A DNA stretch of 64,000 nucleotides from Leeuwenhoekiella blandensis MED217 (GTDB lineage Bacteria; Bacteroidota; Bacteroidia; Flavobacteriales; Flavobacteriaceae), in assembly GCF_000152985.1 (NCBI RefSeq), contig NZ_CH672395.1, forward strand, positions 1,092,567-1,156,566. The letters run 5' to 3'. Of this stretch, positions 1 through 8,149 are shown piece after piece. Every line of letters begins with the position of its first letter. Within the stretch, counting starts at the first letter, position 1. The notes under the pieces are model-generated. The model searched no databases. It was given only the letters and a program-made list of their open reading frames with translations, and was not told the DNA's origin. Position numbers and translations under genes: made by a program.

Positions 1-884
1 AGTCCAAAAATGTTTGTGCTGAGTGTGTTACAGTCTTTAATGGTGCCCTGTGCATCAAAAAGGATGTAGCCGTCGAGCAAATTTTCTAAAACATCTACGT
101 GAGTTGTTTTGGGCGCGTTGGCAGAATCAACCTTTTCCTCGGCTGCTTCAGTCGGTTCTAAAGGAGTATTGAAGAAGTTCTTTTGAGGAGACTCATGAAG
201 TAAGGAGGTAAATAGCTGCGGAATGATGTCGTTAATTGAAACGACGGCTGGTATTTTCTCATAAAAGCTCAAGAATTCCTCTTTAGTTCCCGAAAAAGCC
301 GAGTCGACAAAATCTTGCCCAAATAAAGCTCCAAACTCCTGATTGATTCTCAACGCATCATCCTTAATTCTTCTAAATGTATTGATTTGTTTAACAATGT
401 CATCTGAAACAGGAGCTTTAAACGCCTTTGTAAGCGCATTGAGCCAAGAAATAGTATTAGTAAGCTCAGGGTCTTCATCTTTAAACTTTTTCAGAAGGAT
501 TATAAGAAAAAACTGCGCCAAAAGTACTTCCTGATTTTTACCACTTACGTAAAGTGGAGCAAACGCATCAGAATTTGCAATCGAAGGAAAATTGAGCTTA
601 ATTTCTTGTCTAAGCTTTTGCTCTGTGCTGATGTATCGGGAGTCATGATGAAGCAAATAATATTCAAGATCTAAATAAAAACTTGCAACACAAATTTCAG
701 CGAGGTATTGATCCTCGGGAAATTCAAAGTTTTCAAGCTTAGATTCAATAAGCTTAAGGCGCGCTCCGGGTGTTCCCTGACCTATCAAATAATCAAAGAA
801 ATTTTTAACCGGATCAGTGTCAGATGGACTCTGATTTATTTTGCTAGCCCTATGCGTAAAAAGACGATCTATAAATGAGCTCAT
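1..884 (-). CDS. PAS-domain protein, N-terminal part (cut by window edge)
   Basis: An open frame runs from ATG at 884 to the left edge, giving about 294 residues. Residues 1 to about 240 are largely helical, with no motif I recognise and no signal peptide or membrane segment. A linker rich in Pro, Ala and Glu follows. At about residue 267 a PAS-like start appears (ENLLDGYILFDAQGTIKDCN), which is the usual opening strand pattern of a PAS sensor domain. The output domain lies outside the window, so a histidine kinase, cyclase or plain PAS regulator are all possible. The gene is separated from proA by the proA terminator. The PAS call is moderately sure; the function is unknown. Confidence 0.6.
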   Translation of the reverse strand, partial: MSSFIDRLFTHRASKINQSPSDTDPVKNFFDYLIGQGTPGARLKLIESKLENFEFPEDQYLAEICVASFYLDLEYYLLHHDSRYISTEQKLRQEIKLNFPSIANSDAFAPLYVSGKNQEVLLAQFFLIILLKKFKDEDPELTNTISWLNALTKAFKAPVSDDIVKQINTFRRIKDDALRINQEFGALFGQDFVDSAFSGTKEEFLSFYEKIPAVVSINDIIPQLFTSLLHESPQKNFFNTPLEPTEAAEEKVDSANAPKTTHVDVLENLLDGYILFDAQGTIKDCNTLSTNIFG

Positions 885-1038
885 AGGGTGTTATGCTTTT
901 AACGAATAGCTAATTTCGTTTAACTGCTAAAATACTGATTTTATATGAATCATACATGATTTTATTTGTAGGAAAACTTTGATTATTAAAGAATTAAGGG
1001 ATTTCTATTAATAGTATATAATTTTTAATATAAATAAA

Positions 1039-1076
1039 AAAAAGAGGAACTTTTTAAATTAAAAGTTCCTCTTTTT
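1039..1076 (-). terminator. Rho-independent terminator after proA
   Basis: A 16-bp inverted repeat (1039-1054 with 1061-1076, loop of 6) is followed on the minus strand by a run of T. It lies 18 bp past the proA stop codon and ends the proC-proB-proA operon. Confidence 0.85.
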
Positions 1077-1094
1077 GTTTTGTAAATCAGTTGT

Positions 1095-2294
1095 TTAGAC
1101 TCTTACGTGCCCATCACCGAATACATAATATTTATTAGTCACTAATTGTTTAAGACCTAAAGGTCCTCTATGGTGTAATTTATCGGTACTAATTGCTAAT
1201 TCAGCACCAACTCCCATTTGTCCACCATCGGTAAAACGTGTTGATGCATTGTGATAAACTGCAGCTGTATCTATGTTTTCCATAAAGGTTGTTGCAGCTT
1301 CTTTATCTGTAGTCATAATAGCACTTGAGTGTCCTCCACTATAGGTGTTGATTTTTTCCATCGCTTCGTCTATACTATCAACTGCACCAAGTACGATTTT
1401 CATTGCTAGAAATTCTTCATACCATGTGTCTTCATTAGGAATTACAGCATTTTCAGAAAGTACTTCTTTTGAGGCCTCGTCTGCCAAAACTTCTACACCT
1501 TTTGCTTTTAAGATTTCATCCAGCTCTTTAATTTTTACTTCGTAATCTGCGATATTTTTATCTACTAAAACTTTATCTAGCGCGTTACAACCTGAGATCT
1601 TATCTGTTTTAGCATTGATAATTACTTCAATAGTTTTAGCCCAATCAGCCTTTGGATGCACGTATAAAAAGTTGTTTCCTCTACCGCTTACTAAAACAGC
1701 ACATTTAGCGTGTTCTTTTACAAATCCAATTAAGCGCTCACCTCCACGAGGCACAATCAAATCTAAAGGTTGGTCAGGGTTCTTTAAGAAAGCCTGAGTT
1801 TCCTCACGATTCATTTGTAACATCGTTATCCAAGACTCATCGAGATCATTTTCGCGTAAGGCTTGTTTCCAACAATCTACAAGAACCACATTACTGAGAT
1901 AAGCTTCTTTACCACCTTTAAGCAAAATCTTATTGTTTGCTTTAAATGCTAAAACAGCTGCTTCGATGGTAACATCTGGCCGCGATTCATAAATGATCAT
2001 TATGGTTCCAAATGGAGCCGTCTTGTTGATGATTTTTAATCCACTTTCTAACGTGGTGTTTGAAATTTCTTGACTTACCGGATCCTCTTGATCACGAACC
2101 TCTTTAATCGCCTGAATCATACCACTAATTTTGGCATCATTCACGACTAGCCGGTCGTAAAGGGCTTGGTCATCACGATTAAAAGCTTCTAAGTCTTTTT
2201 TGTTTGCTTCTAAAATTTCGTCTTTTCTAGACTCAATAATCTGCATCATTGAATCTAAAACTTTATTTTTTATATCTGTATTGAGTAATTGCAT
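1095..2294 (-). CDS. proA: Glutamate-5-semialdehyde dehydrogenase (gamma-glutamyl phosphate reductase)
   Basis: This enzyme reduces gamma-glutamyl phosphate to glutamate semialdehyde with NADPH, the second step of proline synthesis, in the cytoplasm. The 399-residue product has normal family length and an aldehyde-dehydrogenase fold. The catalytic cysteine is C236 in the motif SGCNALDKV. Family blocks such as ESRPDVT (103-109), KGGKEA (126-131) and PRGGERLIGF near 182 are clear. It is the last gene of proC-proB-proA, 55 bp after proB, and is followed by a strong terminator. The order with the reductase ProC first differs from the common proBA order, but all three enzymes of the pathway are present. 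Confidence 0.95.
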   Translation of the reverse strand: MQLLNTDIKNKVLDSMMQIIESRKDEILEANKKDLEAFNRDDQALYDRLVVNDAKISGMIQAIKEVRDQEDPVSQEISNTTLESGLKIINKTAPFGTIMIIYESRPDVTIEAAVLAFKANNKILLKGGKEAYLSNVVLVDCWKQALRENDLDESWITMLQMNREETQAFLKNPDQPLDLIVPRGGERLIGFVKEHAKCAVLVSGRGNNFLYVHPKADWAKTIEVIINAKTDKISGCNALDKVLVDKNIADYEVKIKELDEILKAKGVEVLADEASKEVLSENAVIPNEDTWYEEFLAMKIVLGAVDSIDEAMEKINTYSGGHSSAIMTTDKEAATTFMENIDTAAVYHNASTRFTDGGQMGVGAELAISTDKLHHRGPLGLKQLVTNKYYVFGDGHVRV

Positions 2295-2349
2295 TTTACT
2301 TGTTTTCTTAGTTAATATTTAAACTGAATAGCACTATTCAATTAAATGT

Positions 2350-3120
2350 TTAAGCCTGAAACTTTGTACCAATTTCTTTTCCCTCTAACAGGTCTACGAT
2401 CACATTTGGTTTTTTACCGTTTGCGATGTAACAGGTAATGTCTTTACGAGCGGTTTCTTTGGCTATTTTTAGCTTAGATTTCATTCCGCCGCGACCTTCA
2501 CCTTCAGCTTTATTATTTTCCTGAACATATTGTTCAACTTTCTGCTCTGGATGAACTTCAGTTAATTTTTCTGAATCATCATCATCTGGATGACCAGTGT
2601 AAAGTCCGTCTGTATCTGTAAGCAGAATTAATGCATCTGCGTTGATCAATTCAGCTACAAGACTTGCGAGTTCGTCATTGTCCGTAAACATTGACATGGT
2701 TAGTGAAACTGCATCATCCTCATTTGCGATAGGAATAATACCTTCTGAAAGAAGACCTTCATAACAATTGATCATATTTTCGCGGTGCTTACCTGGCGCA
2801 AAATCACGCTTAGTGGCAAGCAACTGGGCGCAATGCATACCAAAACTATTGAATAGTGTATAGTAATGACGCATCATTCGAGGTTGACCAACTGAAGAGA
2901 AAATTTGCCTACGGGTAGAAGCATCTTCATAATTACATTCTCCTAAGACTTCCTTACCAGCAATTGCAGAACCTGAAGAAACCAGAACAGGCTGATAACC
3001 TTTCTCATAAAGCTCTGCAATTTGTCTTACAAGCTCATGAAGAACAGGTCCAACAATTCTGTTGTTTCTGTTGGTCATTACATTGGTTCCTACTTTTATA
3101 ACTACACGTTTTGTGCTCAT
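2350..3120 (-). CDS. proB: Glutamate 5-kinase, short form without PUA domain
   Basis: This kinase phosphorylates glutamate with ATP, the first and usually feedback-controlled step of proline synthesis. I start it at the ATG at 3120 (MSTKRVVIKVGTN), because the longer frame from 3168 would overlap proC and add 16 unrelated residues. With this start the gap to the proC stop is 4 bp. The 256-residue protein carries the amino-acid-kinase motifs KVGTNV near residue 9 and SSGSAIAGKE near 50. It ends after the kinase domain, so the C-terminal PUA domain of the roughly 370-residue E. coli type is absent. Short kinase-only forms are known in other bacteria. Confidence 0.93.
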   Translation of the reverse strand: MSTKRVVIKVGTNVMTNRNNRIVGPVLHELVRQIAELYEKGYQPVLVSSGSAIAGKEVLGECNYEDASTRRQIFSSVGQPRMMRHYYTLFNSFGMHCAQLLATKRDFAPGKHRENMINCYEGLLSEGIIPIANEDDAVSLTMSMFTDNDELASLVAELINADALILLTDTDGLYTGHPDDDDSEKLTEVHPEQKVEQYVQENNKAEGEGRGGMKSKLKIAKETARKDITCYIANGKKPNVIVDLLEGKEIGTKFQA

Positions 3121-3124
3121 AGTT

Positions 3125-3931
3125 TTATTTTTCTTTACCGAGTTCTGTTGCACGGTCAAATGCTGCATATGCAGCTTCCTTAATTAATTCTTTTACATTA
3201 TTGTCTTCCATAGAATCTAGTGCGGCACGTGTTGTACCTCCTTTAGAGGCAACGCGGTCCATCCACTTTTCCGGAGTAAGATCTGATTCATTAAATAATT
3301 TTACAGCGCCTTCAAAAGTTTGTGAAACCAGTACTTTTGAATCATTTGGAGAGAAGCCCATTTTTAAAGCTGCTTCTAACATAGATTGCATAAAATAGAA
3401 TACATATGCAGGACCACTACCAGAAATACCGGTAGAAGCATCAATAAACTGCTCTGTTTCAACGTGAATTGATTCTCCTGTAGTGTCTAATAAACTGCGA
3501 ACAGTAAGTAATTCAATTCTACTAACTTCTTTAGATTCTGTAAACGAAGTAACACCTTTACCTACTTTCGCAGGAAGGTTAGGCATGGTACGTATTACTT
3601 TTTTAACACCCAATCCTTCTTGAATGGTATTGATAGTCACACCCGCCATTAAAGACACAAATAATTGTTCTTGGTTGATGTAAGGTTTAATACTGTCAAA
3701 TAAAGATTGACTGTGGTACGGTTTTACCGCAATAAAAATAACGTCTGCTTTTGGCACACATTCTTCGATGCTGTCATAAGCATCAAACTGCGCCATGGTT
3801 GACAAAGCTTCTGTTTTTTGAGGTGAGACATCGAATATCATAAGCTTGCGCTTATTTAAGAATGGGGAGTTCGCCATACCTTCGGCGTAAGTAAGTCCCA
3901 TATTGCCAGCACCTAATACTAATACTTTCAT
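3125..3931 (-). CDS. proC: Pyrroline-5-carboxylate reductase
   Basis: This enzyme reduces pyrroline-5-carboxylate to proline with NAD(P)H, the last step of the pathway. The 268-residue product starts with a Rossmann motif (VLGAGNMG, residues 4-11). It has FIAVKPYHSQ near residue 70, the MAGVTI block near 96, the conserved RTMPNLPAKVGKG near 115, and the ISGSGPAYVF helix near 168 that forms the dimer core. It is the first gene of the proC-proB-proA operon. I did not find a convincing -7 box right before it. A palindrome about 180 bp upstream (4111-4131) could have a role. Confidence 0.95.
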   Translation of the reverse strand: MKVLVLGAGNMGLTYAEGMANSPFLNKRKLMIFDVSPQKTEALSTMAQFDAYDSIEECVPKADVIFIAVKPYHSQSLFDSIKPYINQEQLFVSLMAGVTINTIQEGLGVKKVIRTMPNLPAKVGKGVTSFTESKEVSRIELLTVRSLLDTTGESIHVETEQFIDASTGISGSGPAYVFYFMQSMLEAALKMGFSPNDSKVLVSQTFEGAVKLFNESDLTPEKWMDRVASKGGTTRAALDSMEDNNVKELIKEAAYAAFDRATELGKEK

Positions 3932-4262
3932 TAAATAGTTTTTAATTAATTAGTTCGCCCTATTTAGTGCAAGTATCATGCGAGACTCTTTAAATCGGAA
4001 GCGTAGCCTATTTGGAAAATAAAAAAAGCGTGGTAGGGTAGATGAGGTATAGCCTAAGCCGGGTTTATTAACTATATGTTAAAAAACAGCTGAGAATTCT
4101 GTAATTCATTTTTGGCAGTTTTTCTGCCAAATGCTGTATTTCTGTCAGTTTTTTGTCAGTTGTGAGTAGTATCAAGTAAATAGTATCAATTGAAATCTAT
4201 TTTTATTGATAATAAGTCTAATATTCAAGCTTGTGAGAATTAAGCTGATTTTAGATAGAAAA
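3932..4262. other. Non-coding stretch between proC and pnp, with short repeats
   Basis: About 330 bp hold no credible gene. I see a palindrome at 4111-4131, a run of near-repeats (TGTCAGTT twice, around 4144-4162), and a 9-base direct repeat TAGTATCAA occurring twice near 4167-4191. The small open frames here only run antisense to the end of pnp. The right edge of the stretch is the pnp terminator. It probably holds the proC operon promoter. Confidence 0.5.
4111..4131. promoter_or_regulatory. Perfect 8+8 palindrome upstream of the proline operon
   Basis: TTTGGCAG and its exact reverse complement flank five T residues (4111-4118 and 4124-4131). The spacing of GG and GC is 12 bases on either strand, which also resembles the -24/-12 element of sigma-54 promoters (TTGGCA-N6-CTGC). 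It could be a repressor site, a sigma-54 promoter or just a hairpin. Its closest downstream gene in reading direction is proC, 180 bp away. Confidence 0.35.
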
Positions 4263-4267
4263 CATAA

Positions 4268-4294
4268 AAAAAGGGAGCAAAATGCTCCCTTTTT
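4268..4294 (-). terminator. Rho-independent terminator after pnp
   Basis: A perfect 12-bp stem (4268-4279 with 4283-4294) with a loop of three A is followed by T residues on the minus strand. It sits 20 bp past the pnp stop codon. Confidence 0.85.
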
Positions 4295-4313
4295 GAATAA
4301 AATATGCAAGAAA

Positions 4314-6539
4314 TTAGTCTCTTTTACGATCTCTATTTCTGTTATCACGACCTCTGTTATCACGAGATCCGCGATCTTTATTGTCGTTGTTACGTGGCGC
4401 ACGCTCTTTAAAACCTTCCGGTTTTGGCAGTAATGCTTTGCGAGAAACTTTTTCTTTACGTGTACGAGAATCGATTCCGAAGTATTTTACTTCAAACTCA
4501 TCTCCCATATTTACCACATCGCTCACATTCTCTGTGCGTTCCCAAGCAAGCTCAGATACGTGAAGTAAAACTTCATTACCCGGTGCAGCAAGATATTCTA
4601 CCACAGCACCAAAGTCAAGCATCTTGATTACTTTCACTTTGTAAGACTCACCAACTTTTGGTTTAAAAGTGATCGAATCTATTTTTGCAAGAACCGCGTT
4701 GATACCTTCAGTTCCTGTTCCTAGTATTTCAACAATTCCTTCTTCGGTTACCGGATCTTCGTTGATAACAATCGTAGTTCCTGTTTCTTTCTGAAGTTCT
4801 TGAATTACTTTTCCGCCAGGTCCTATAAGCGCACCAATGTATTCATTAGCAATGCGTGTAGTAACCATTTTAGGAGCGTAATCTTTAACATCCTCACGAG
4901 GTTCTGAAATAGTATCGGTAAGGTGATTTAAGATGTGTAAACGTCCGTCACGTGCTTGGTGAAGTGCTTTTACAAGAATCTCATAAGAAAGACCTTTTAC
5001 CTTAATGTCCATCTGGCAAGCAGTGATACCGTCAGCAGTACCTGTTACTTTAAAGTCCATATCACCTAAGTGATCTTCATCTCCAAGAATATCAGAAAGT
5101 ACAGCGTATTTACCAGTTTCAACATCAGTGATAAGACCCATTGCGATACCAGAAACTGGTTTCTTAAGTTTTACACCGGCATCCATAATCGCCATGGTAC
5201 CTGCACAAACAGTTGCCATTGAAGAAGAACCGTTAGATTCTAAAATCTCAGAAACAACACGTACGGTATACGGGCAATCTGCTGGGATCATCCCTTTAAG
5301 CGCACGTTGTGCTAAGTTACCGTGACCTACCTCACGACGAGACGTTCCACGAATAGGACGCGCTTCACCGGTTGAGAAAGGAGGGAAGTTGTAGTGTAAA
5401 TAGAATGTTTCTTCACCTTCGTAAGATGGCATATCAATTTGATTAGCCTCTCTCGAAGTACCTAAAGTTACAGTAGCAAGCGCCTGAGTTTCCCCACGTG
5501 TAAAGATCGAAGATCCGTGTACTGATGGTAAATAATCAGTCTCACACCAAATTGGGCGAATCTCAGTAGTCTTACGACCATCAAGACGTAAACCTTCATT
5601 TAAGGTAAGATCGCGTACCGCAGCCTTTTCAGCCTTGTAGAAATATTTAGAGATCAAATCTCCAAACGCTTCCAGGTCTTCTTCTGAGAAGGTTCCTTTT
5701 ACTTCTTCTTTAATGGCGTCAAAAGCAGTGCTTCGCTCGTGTTTAGAAGAACCAGCTTTGGCTACTTCATACACTTTGTCATACGTTAAATCGTAAACTT
5801 TTTTCTCAAGTTCTGCGTCTTCAACTTCTGGTTCGTACTCACGGGTTGGTTTTTTACCAAAAGCTTCCGCAAGACGAATTTGAGCCTCACACTGAACTTT
5901 AATAGCCTCGTGAGCAGCTTTGATGGCTTCGGTCATTTCTTCTTCAGAAATTTCGTCCATCTCACCTTCAACCATCATTACAGAGTCAGCCGAAGCACCA
6001 ATAACCATATCGATGTCAGATTCTGCTAACTGTGCGCGAGAAGGGTTGATGATAAATTCACCGTTTACACGACCTACACGTACTTCAGAAATCGCACATT
6101 CAAATGGGAAATCTGAAAGTTGAATCGCTGCAGAAGCTGCAAGACCCGCCATAGCATCAGGCATCACTTCGTCATCATGAGACATCAACTGAATCATAAC
6201 TTGTGTTTCTGCGTGATAATCTTTTGGGAACAATGGGCGAAGTACACGGTCTACAAGACGCATCGTTAATACTTCACCATCACTTGGACGTGCTTCTCTT
6301 TTGAAGAAACCACCAGGATAGCGGCCGGCAGCAGCAAATTTTTCACGATAATCTACCGTTAACGGAAGAAAATCAACATCACTTTGCTTGTAGTTTGAAA
6401 CTACGGTACAAAGCAACATACATTTACCGGATTGAACAACAACAGAACCATGTGCCTGTTTTGCTAATTTTCCGGTTTCGATAGAGATCTCTCTACCATC
6501 ACCAAGGTCAATGACCTCTTTGAAAGTCTTTGGAATCAT
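4314..6539 (-). CDS. pnp: Polyribonucleotide nucleotidyltransferase (PNPase)
   Basis: PNPase degrades RNA from the 3' end using phosphate and takes part in mRNA turnover. The protein has two RNase PH domains (about residues 10-215 and 310-545), a linking helical part, a KH domain ([15 protein letters not shown] near 565) and an S1 domain (near 620-690). It ends in a tail of Arg, Asp and Asn repeats ([19 protein letters not shown]). I prefer the ATG at 6539 (MIPKTFKEV), the usual family start with an A-rich leader. The in-frame ATG at 6554 lies only 2 bp from a 7-bp hairpin. The gene has its own promoter and terminator and is not joined to rpsO. Confidence 0.95.
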   Translation of the reverse strand: MIPKTFKEVIDLGDGREISIETGKLAKQAHGSVVVQSGKCMLLCTVVSNYKQSDVDFLPLTVDYREKFAAAGRYPGGFFKREARPSDGEVLTMRLVDRVLRPLFPKDYHAETQVMIQLMSHDDEVMPDAMAGLAASAAIQLSDFPFECAISEVRVGRVNGEFIINPSRAQLAESDIDMVIGASADSVMMVEGEMDEISEEEMTEAIKAAHEAIKVQCEAQIRLAEAFGKKPTREYEPEVEDAELEKKVYDLTYDKVYEVAKAGSSKHERSTAFDAIKEEVKGTFSEEDLEAFGDLISKYFYKAEKAAVRDLTLNEGLRLDGRKTTEIRPIWCETDYLPSVHGSSIFTRGETQALATVTLGTSREANQIDMPSYEGEETFYLHYNFPPFSTGEARPIRGTSRREVGHGNLAQRALKGMIPADCPYTVRVVSEILESNGSSSMATVCAGTMAIMDAGVKLKKPVSGIAMGLITDVETGKYAVLSDILGDEDHLGDMDFKVTGTADGITACQMDIKVKGLSYEILVKALHQARDGRLHILNHLTDTISEPREDVKDYAPKMVTTRIANEYIGALIGPGGKVIQELQKETGTTIVINEDPVTEEGIVEILGTGTEGINAVLAKIDSITFKPKVGESYKVKVIKMLDFGAVVEYLAAPGNEVLLHVSELAWERTENVSDVVNMGDEFEVKYFGIDSRTRKEKVSRKALLPKPEGFKERAPRNNDNKDRGSRDNRGRDNRNRDRKRD

Positions 6540-6556
6540 ATTTTGATTTTTCATCT

Positions 6557-6576
6557 GTATCCTACATCGAGGATAC
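6557..6576 (-). promoter_or_regulatory. Hairpin in the pnp leader
   Basis: GTATCCT (6557-6563) pairs with AGGATAC (6570-6576) across a 6-base loop, directly upstream of the pnp start. A second short hairpin with a GAAA tetraloop (minus strand, 6677-6686) lies near the proposed 5' end. pnp is controlled through its leader in E. coli, so a similar role is possible but unproven. Confidence 0.4.
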
Positions 6577-6693
6577 TGTTAAACATAAGCTGCAAACCAA
6601 AAAGGTTAGCGGCAAGGTCGTTGTGTTGTTGTGTGTAGTGTTTGACCAATGAAAAACCTAAGGATAGCTTTCTTTGCCCTTTCGGGACTTAAC

Positions 6694-6701
6694 CAAAAAT
6701 A
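6694..6701 (-). promoter_or_regulatory. -7 box for pnp
   Basis: On the minus strand this reads TATTTTTG, matching the Bacteroidota -7 element TAnnTTTG. It would give a leader of about 140-150 bases. A TTTG lies 24 bp further upstream, slightly beyond the normal -33 spacing. Confidence 0.45.
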
Positions 6702-6760
6702 TGGTTTTTATTTTTACTGAAGCTTCAAATGTTAGTCTGAAACAAACAGATTTTAAAAAT

Positions 6761-6787
6761 AAAAGGGACTGAAAAACAGCCCCTTTT
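6761..6787 (-). terminator. Terminator after rpsO
   Basis: An 11-bp stem (6761-6771 with 6777-6787, one G-U pair in the minus-strand RNA) and a loop of five bases lie 12 bp past the rpsO stop. This separates rpsO from pnp, which in E. coli form one operon. Confidence 0.8.
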
Positions 6788-6798
6788 ATAAATAAGAA

Positions 6799-7068
6799 TT
6801 ATTTTCTTAAACCTAATTCTTTAACGATAGCACGATATCTATTGATATCTTTCTTAGTTAAATAGTCAAGTAATGCTCTACGCTTACCAACTAATTTTAC
6901 TAGAGAACGCTCTGTGTTAAAGTCTTTGCGGTTCTTTTTCAAGTGTCCCGTTAAGTGGTTGATGCGATGTGTAAACAACGCAATCTGTCCTTCCGCAGAT
7001 CCGGTATCGTTTTTGTCTTTACCGAACTTGCTGAAAATTTCATCTTTCTTTTCTTGAGTAAGATACAT
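6799..7068 (-). CDS. rpsO: 30S ribosomal protein S15
   Basis: S15 binds 16S rRNA early in assembly of the small subunit platform. The 89-residue product has the exact family length and conserved blocks: DTGSAEGQIALFTHRINHLTGHLK (residues 21-44), and RRALLDYL near 63 followed by the typical YRAIVKELGLRK end. It has its own -7 box (7125-7132), a hairpin leader and a terminator, so it is a one-gene transcript upstream of pnp. In several bacteria S15 represses its own mRNA by binding the leader. Confidence 0.97.
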   Translation of the reverse strand: MYLTQEKKDEIFSKFGKDKNDTGSAEGQIALFTHRINHLTGHLKKNRKDFNTERSLVKLVGKRRALLDYLTKKDINRYRAIVKELGLRK

Positions 7069-7099
7069 GCCAATATTATTTAAATAGTTTTTATGTATT

Positions 7100-7118
7100 C
7101 AACGAGGCTATCTCGTTG
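7100..7118 (-). promoter_or_regulatory. Hairpin at the 5' end of the rpsO mRNA, possible S15 site
   Basis: CAACGAG (7100-7106) pairs with CTCGTTG (7112-7118) across a 5-base loop, 6 bp downstream of the -7 box and therefore very close to the mRNA 5' end. It could be the binding site for S15 autocontrol, or only an end-protecting hairpin. Confidence 0.4.
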
Positions 7119-7124
7119 AGCCGG

Positions 7125-7132
7125 CAAAGATA
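7125..7132 (-). promoter_or_regulatory. -7 box for rpsO
   Basis: The minus strand reads TATCTTTG, an exact match to TAnnTTTG. It lies 57 bp upstream of the start codon. I see no clear -33 TTG at normal spacing. Confidence 0.6.
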
Positions 7133-7164
7133 CAATTAATTTATCAATCTTAACCTAACTTTTT

Positions 7165-8022
7165 TTAATTGCGAATTGCCTGATTAAGAATCAAGTCTAT
7201 ATAAAGATTGATGTTCTTTTTAAGTTCTTTACGGTGTGAGATGAAATCTAAGAATCCGTGCTCTTTTAAGAACTCTGCAGTTTGAAAATCTTCTGGCAAT
7301 TCTTGACCGGTTGTATCGCGAACTACACGTGGTCCTGCAAAACCAATTAAAGCTCCAGGCTCAGAAATATTAATATCTCCTAACATTGCAAATGAAGCTG
7401 TTGTTCCACCGGTTGTAGGATCTGTGCATAATGAGATATATGGAATTTTTGCTTCGGCAAGTTGCGCCAATTTAGCAGAAGTTTTTGCCAATTGCATCAA
7501 GGATAGTGCAGCTTCCATCATACGTGCACCACCAGACTTTGATATAATTACTAGTGGTACGTTGTGTTTAAGCGAGTAATCTGCGGCACGCGCGATTTTC
7601 TCACCTACTACAGAACCCATAGAACCACCGATGAATTTAAAATCCATTGCGGCAACAACAAGGTCTTTACCCATACTCTTACCTACAGCAGTACGTACAG
7701 CGTCTTTTAAGCCTGTTTTTGACTCGGCATCTTTTAAACGATCAACATACTTCTTGGTGTCTTCAAAATTTAAAGGATCTTTAGAAGTGAGGTTTTTATC
7801 TAACTCTTTGTATTTATTATCGTCAAAAAGTATTGAGAAATATTCATTACTACCAATTCTTACGTGGTAATCATCTTCCGGGCTTACATAAAAGTTTTTT
7901 GCAAGCTCTTCTGCGTCAATAATTTTACCGGTAGGAGATTTGTACCAAAGTCCTTTAGGTACATCTTTTTTATTTTCGGTAGCAGTTTGTATTCCTTTTT
8001 CTTTCCGTTTAAACCAAGCCAT
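7165..8022 (-). CDS. accD: Acetyl-CoA carboxylase carboxyltransferase, beta subunit, without zinc-ribbon cysteines
   Basis: With AccA this subunit transfers the carboxyl group from biotin to acetyl-CoA, giving malonyl-CoA for fatty-acid synthesis. The 285-residue protein has the crotonase-like core, with [23 protein letters not shown] near residues 160-180 and [16 protein letters not shown] near 202. The N-terminus matches the zinc-ribbon region in layout ([17 protein letters not shown] then NFYVSPED). However, the four cysteines of the E. coli type are replaced, by S29, G32, S47 and D50 in my alignment. accA lies separately at 60.4 kb. The gene precedes rpsO on the same strand. Confidence 0.93.
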   Translation of the reverse strand: MAWFKRKEKGIQTATENKKDVPKGLWYKSPTGKIIDAEELAKNFYVSPEDDYHVRIGSNEYFSILFDDNKYKELDKNLTSKDPLNFEDTKKYVDRLKDAESKTGLKDAVRTAVGKSMGKDLVVAAMDFKFIGGSMGSVVGEKIARAADYSLKHNVPLVIISKSGGARMMEAALSLMQLAKTSAKLAQLAEAKIPYISLCTDPTTGGTTASFAMLGDINISEPGALIGFAGPRVVRDTTGQELPEDFQTAEFLKEHGFLDFISHRKELKKNINLYIDLILNQAIRN

Positions 8023-8093
8023 AATTTGTGCTTTTTAGTTTTTAAGCTTTAGGGGTTGCCTCGTAAAATTAAGAGGCTGTTTTTAAAGGTTGA

Positions 8094-8123
8094 AAAACCT
8101 CAGAATATAAATCCTGAGGTTTT
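8094..8123 (-). terminator. Terminator after fbaA
   Basis: A 10-bp inverted repeat (8094-8103 with 8114-8123) lies between the fbaA stop and accD, with A residues at 8093-8097 that give a U tract on the minus strand. Confidence 0.7.
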
Positions 8124-8149
8124 AAAATTTCTTTTTCGCGGATGCGAAA

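Noticed and set aside
343-534. Plus-strand open frame antisense to the PAS gene
   Set aside because: It is a shadow of the real minus-strand frame, without a motif or start signal.
3121-3168. Longer proB start at 3168
   Set aside because: It overlaps proC by 44 bp and adds unrelated residues; the start at 3120 fits the family and the 4-bp gap.
4172-4433. Small open frames on both strands around the end of pnp
   Set aside because: They cover the pnp terminator or run antisense to the pnp tail, with repetitive composition only.
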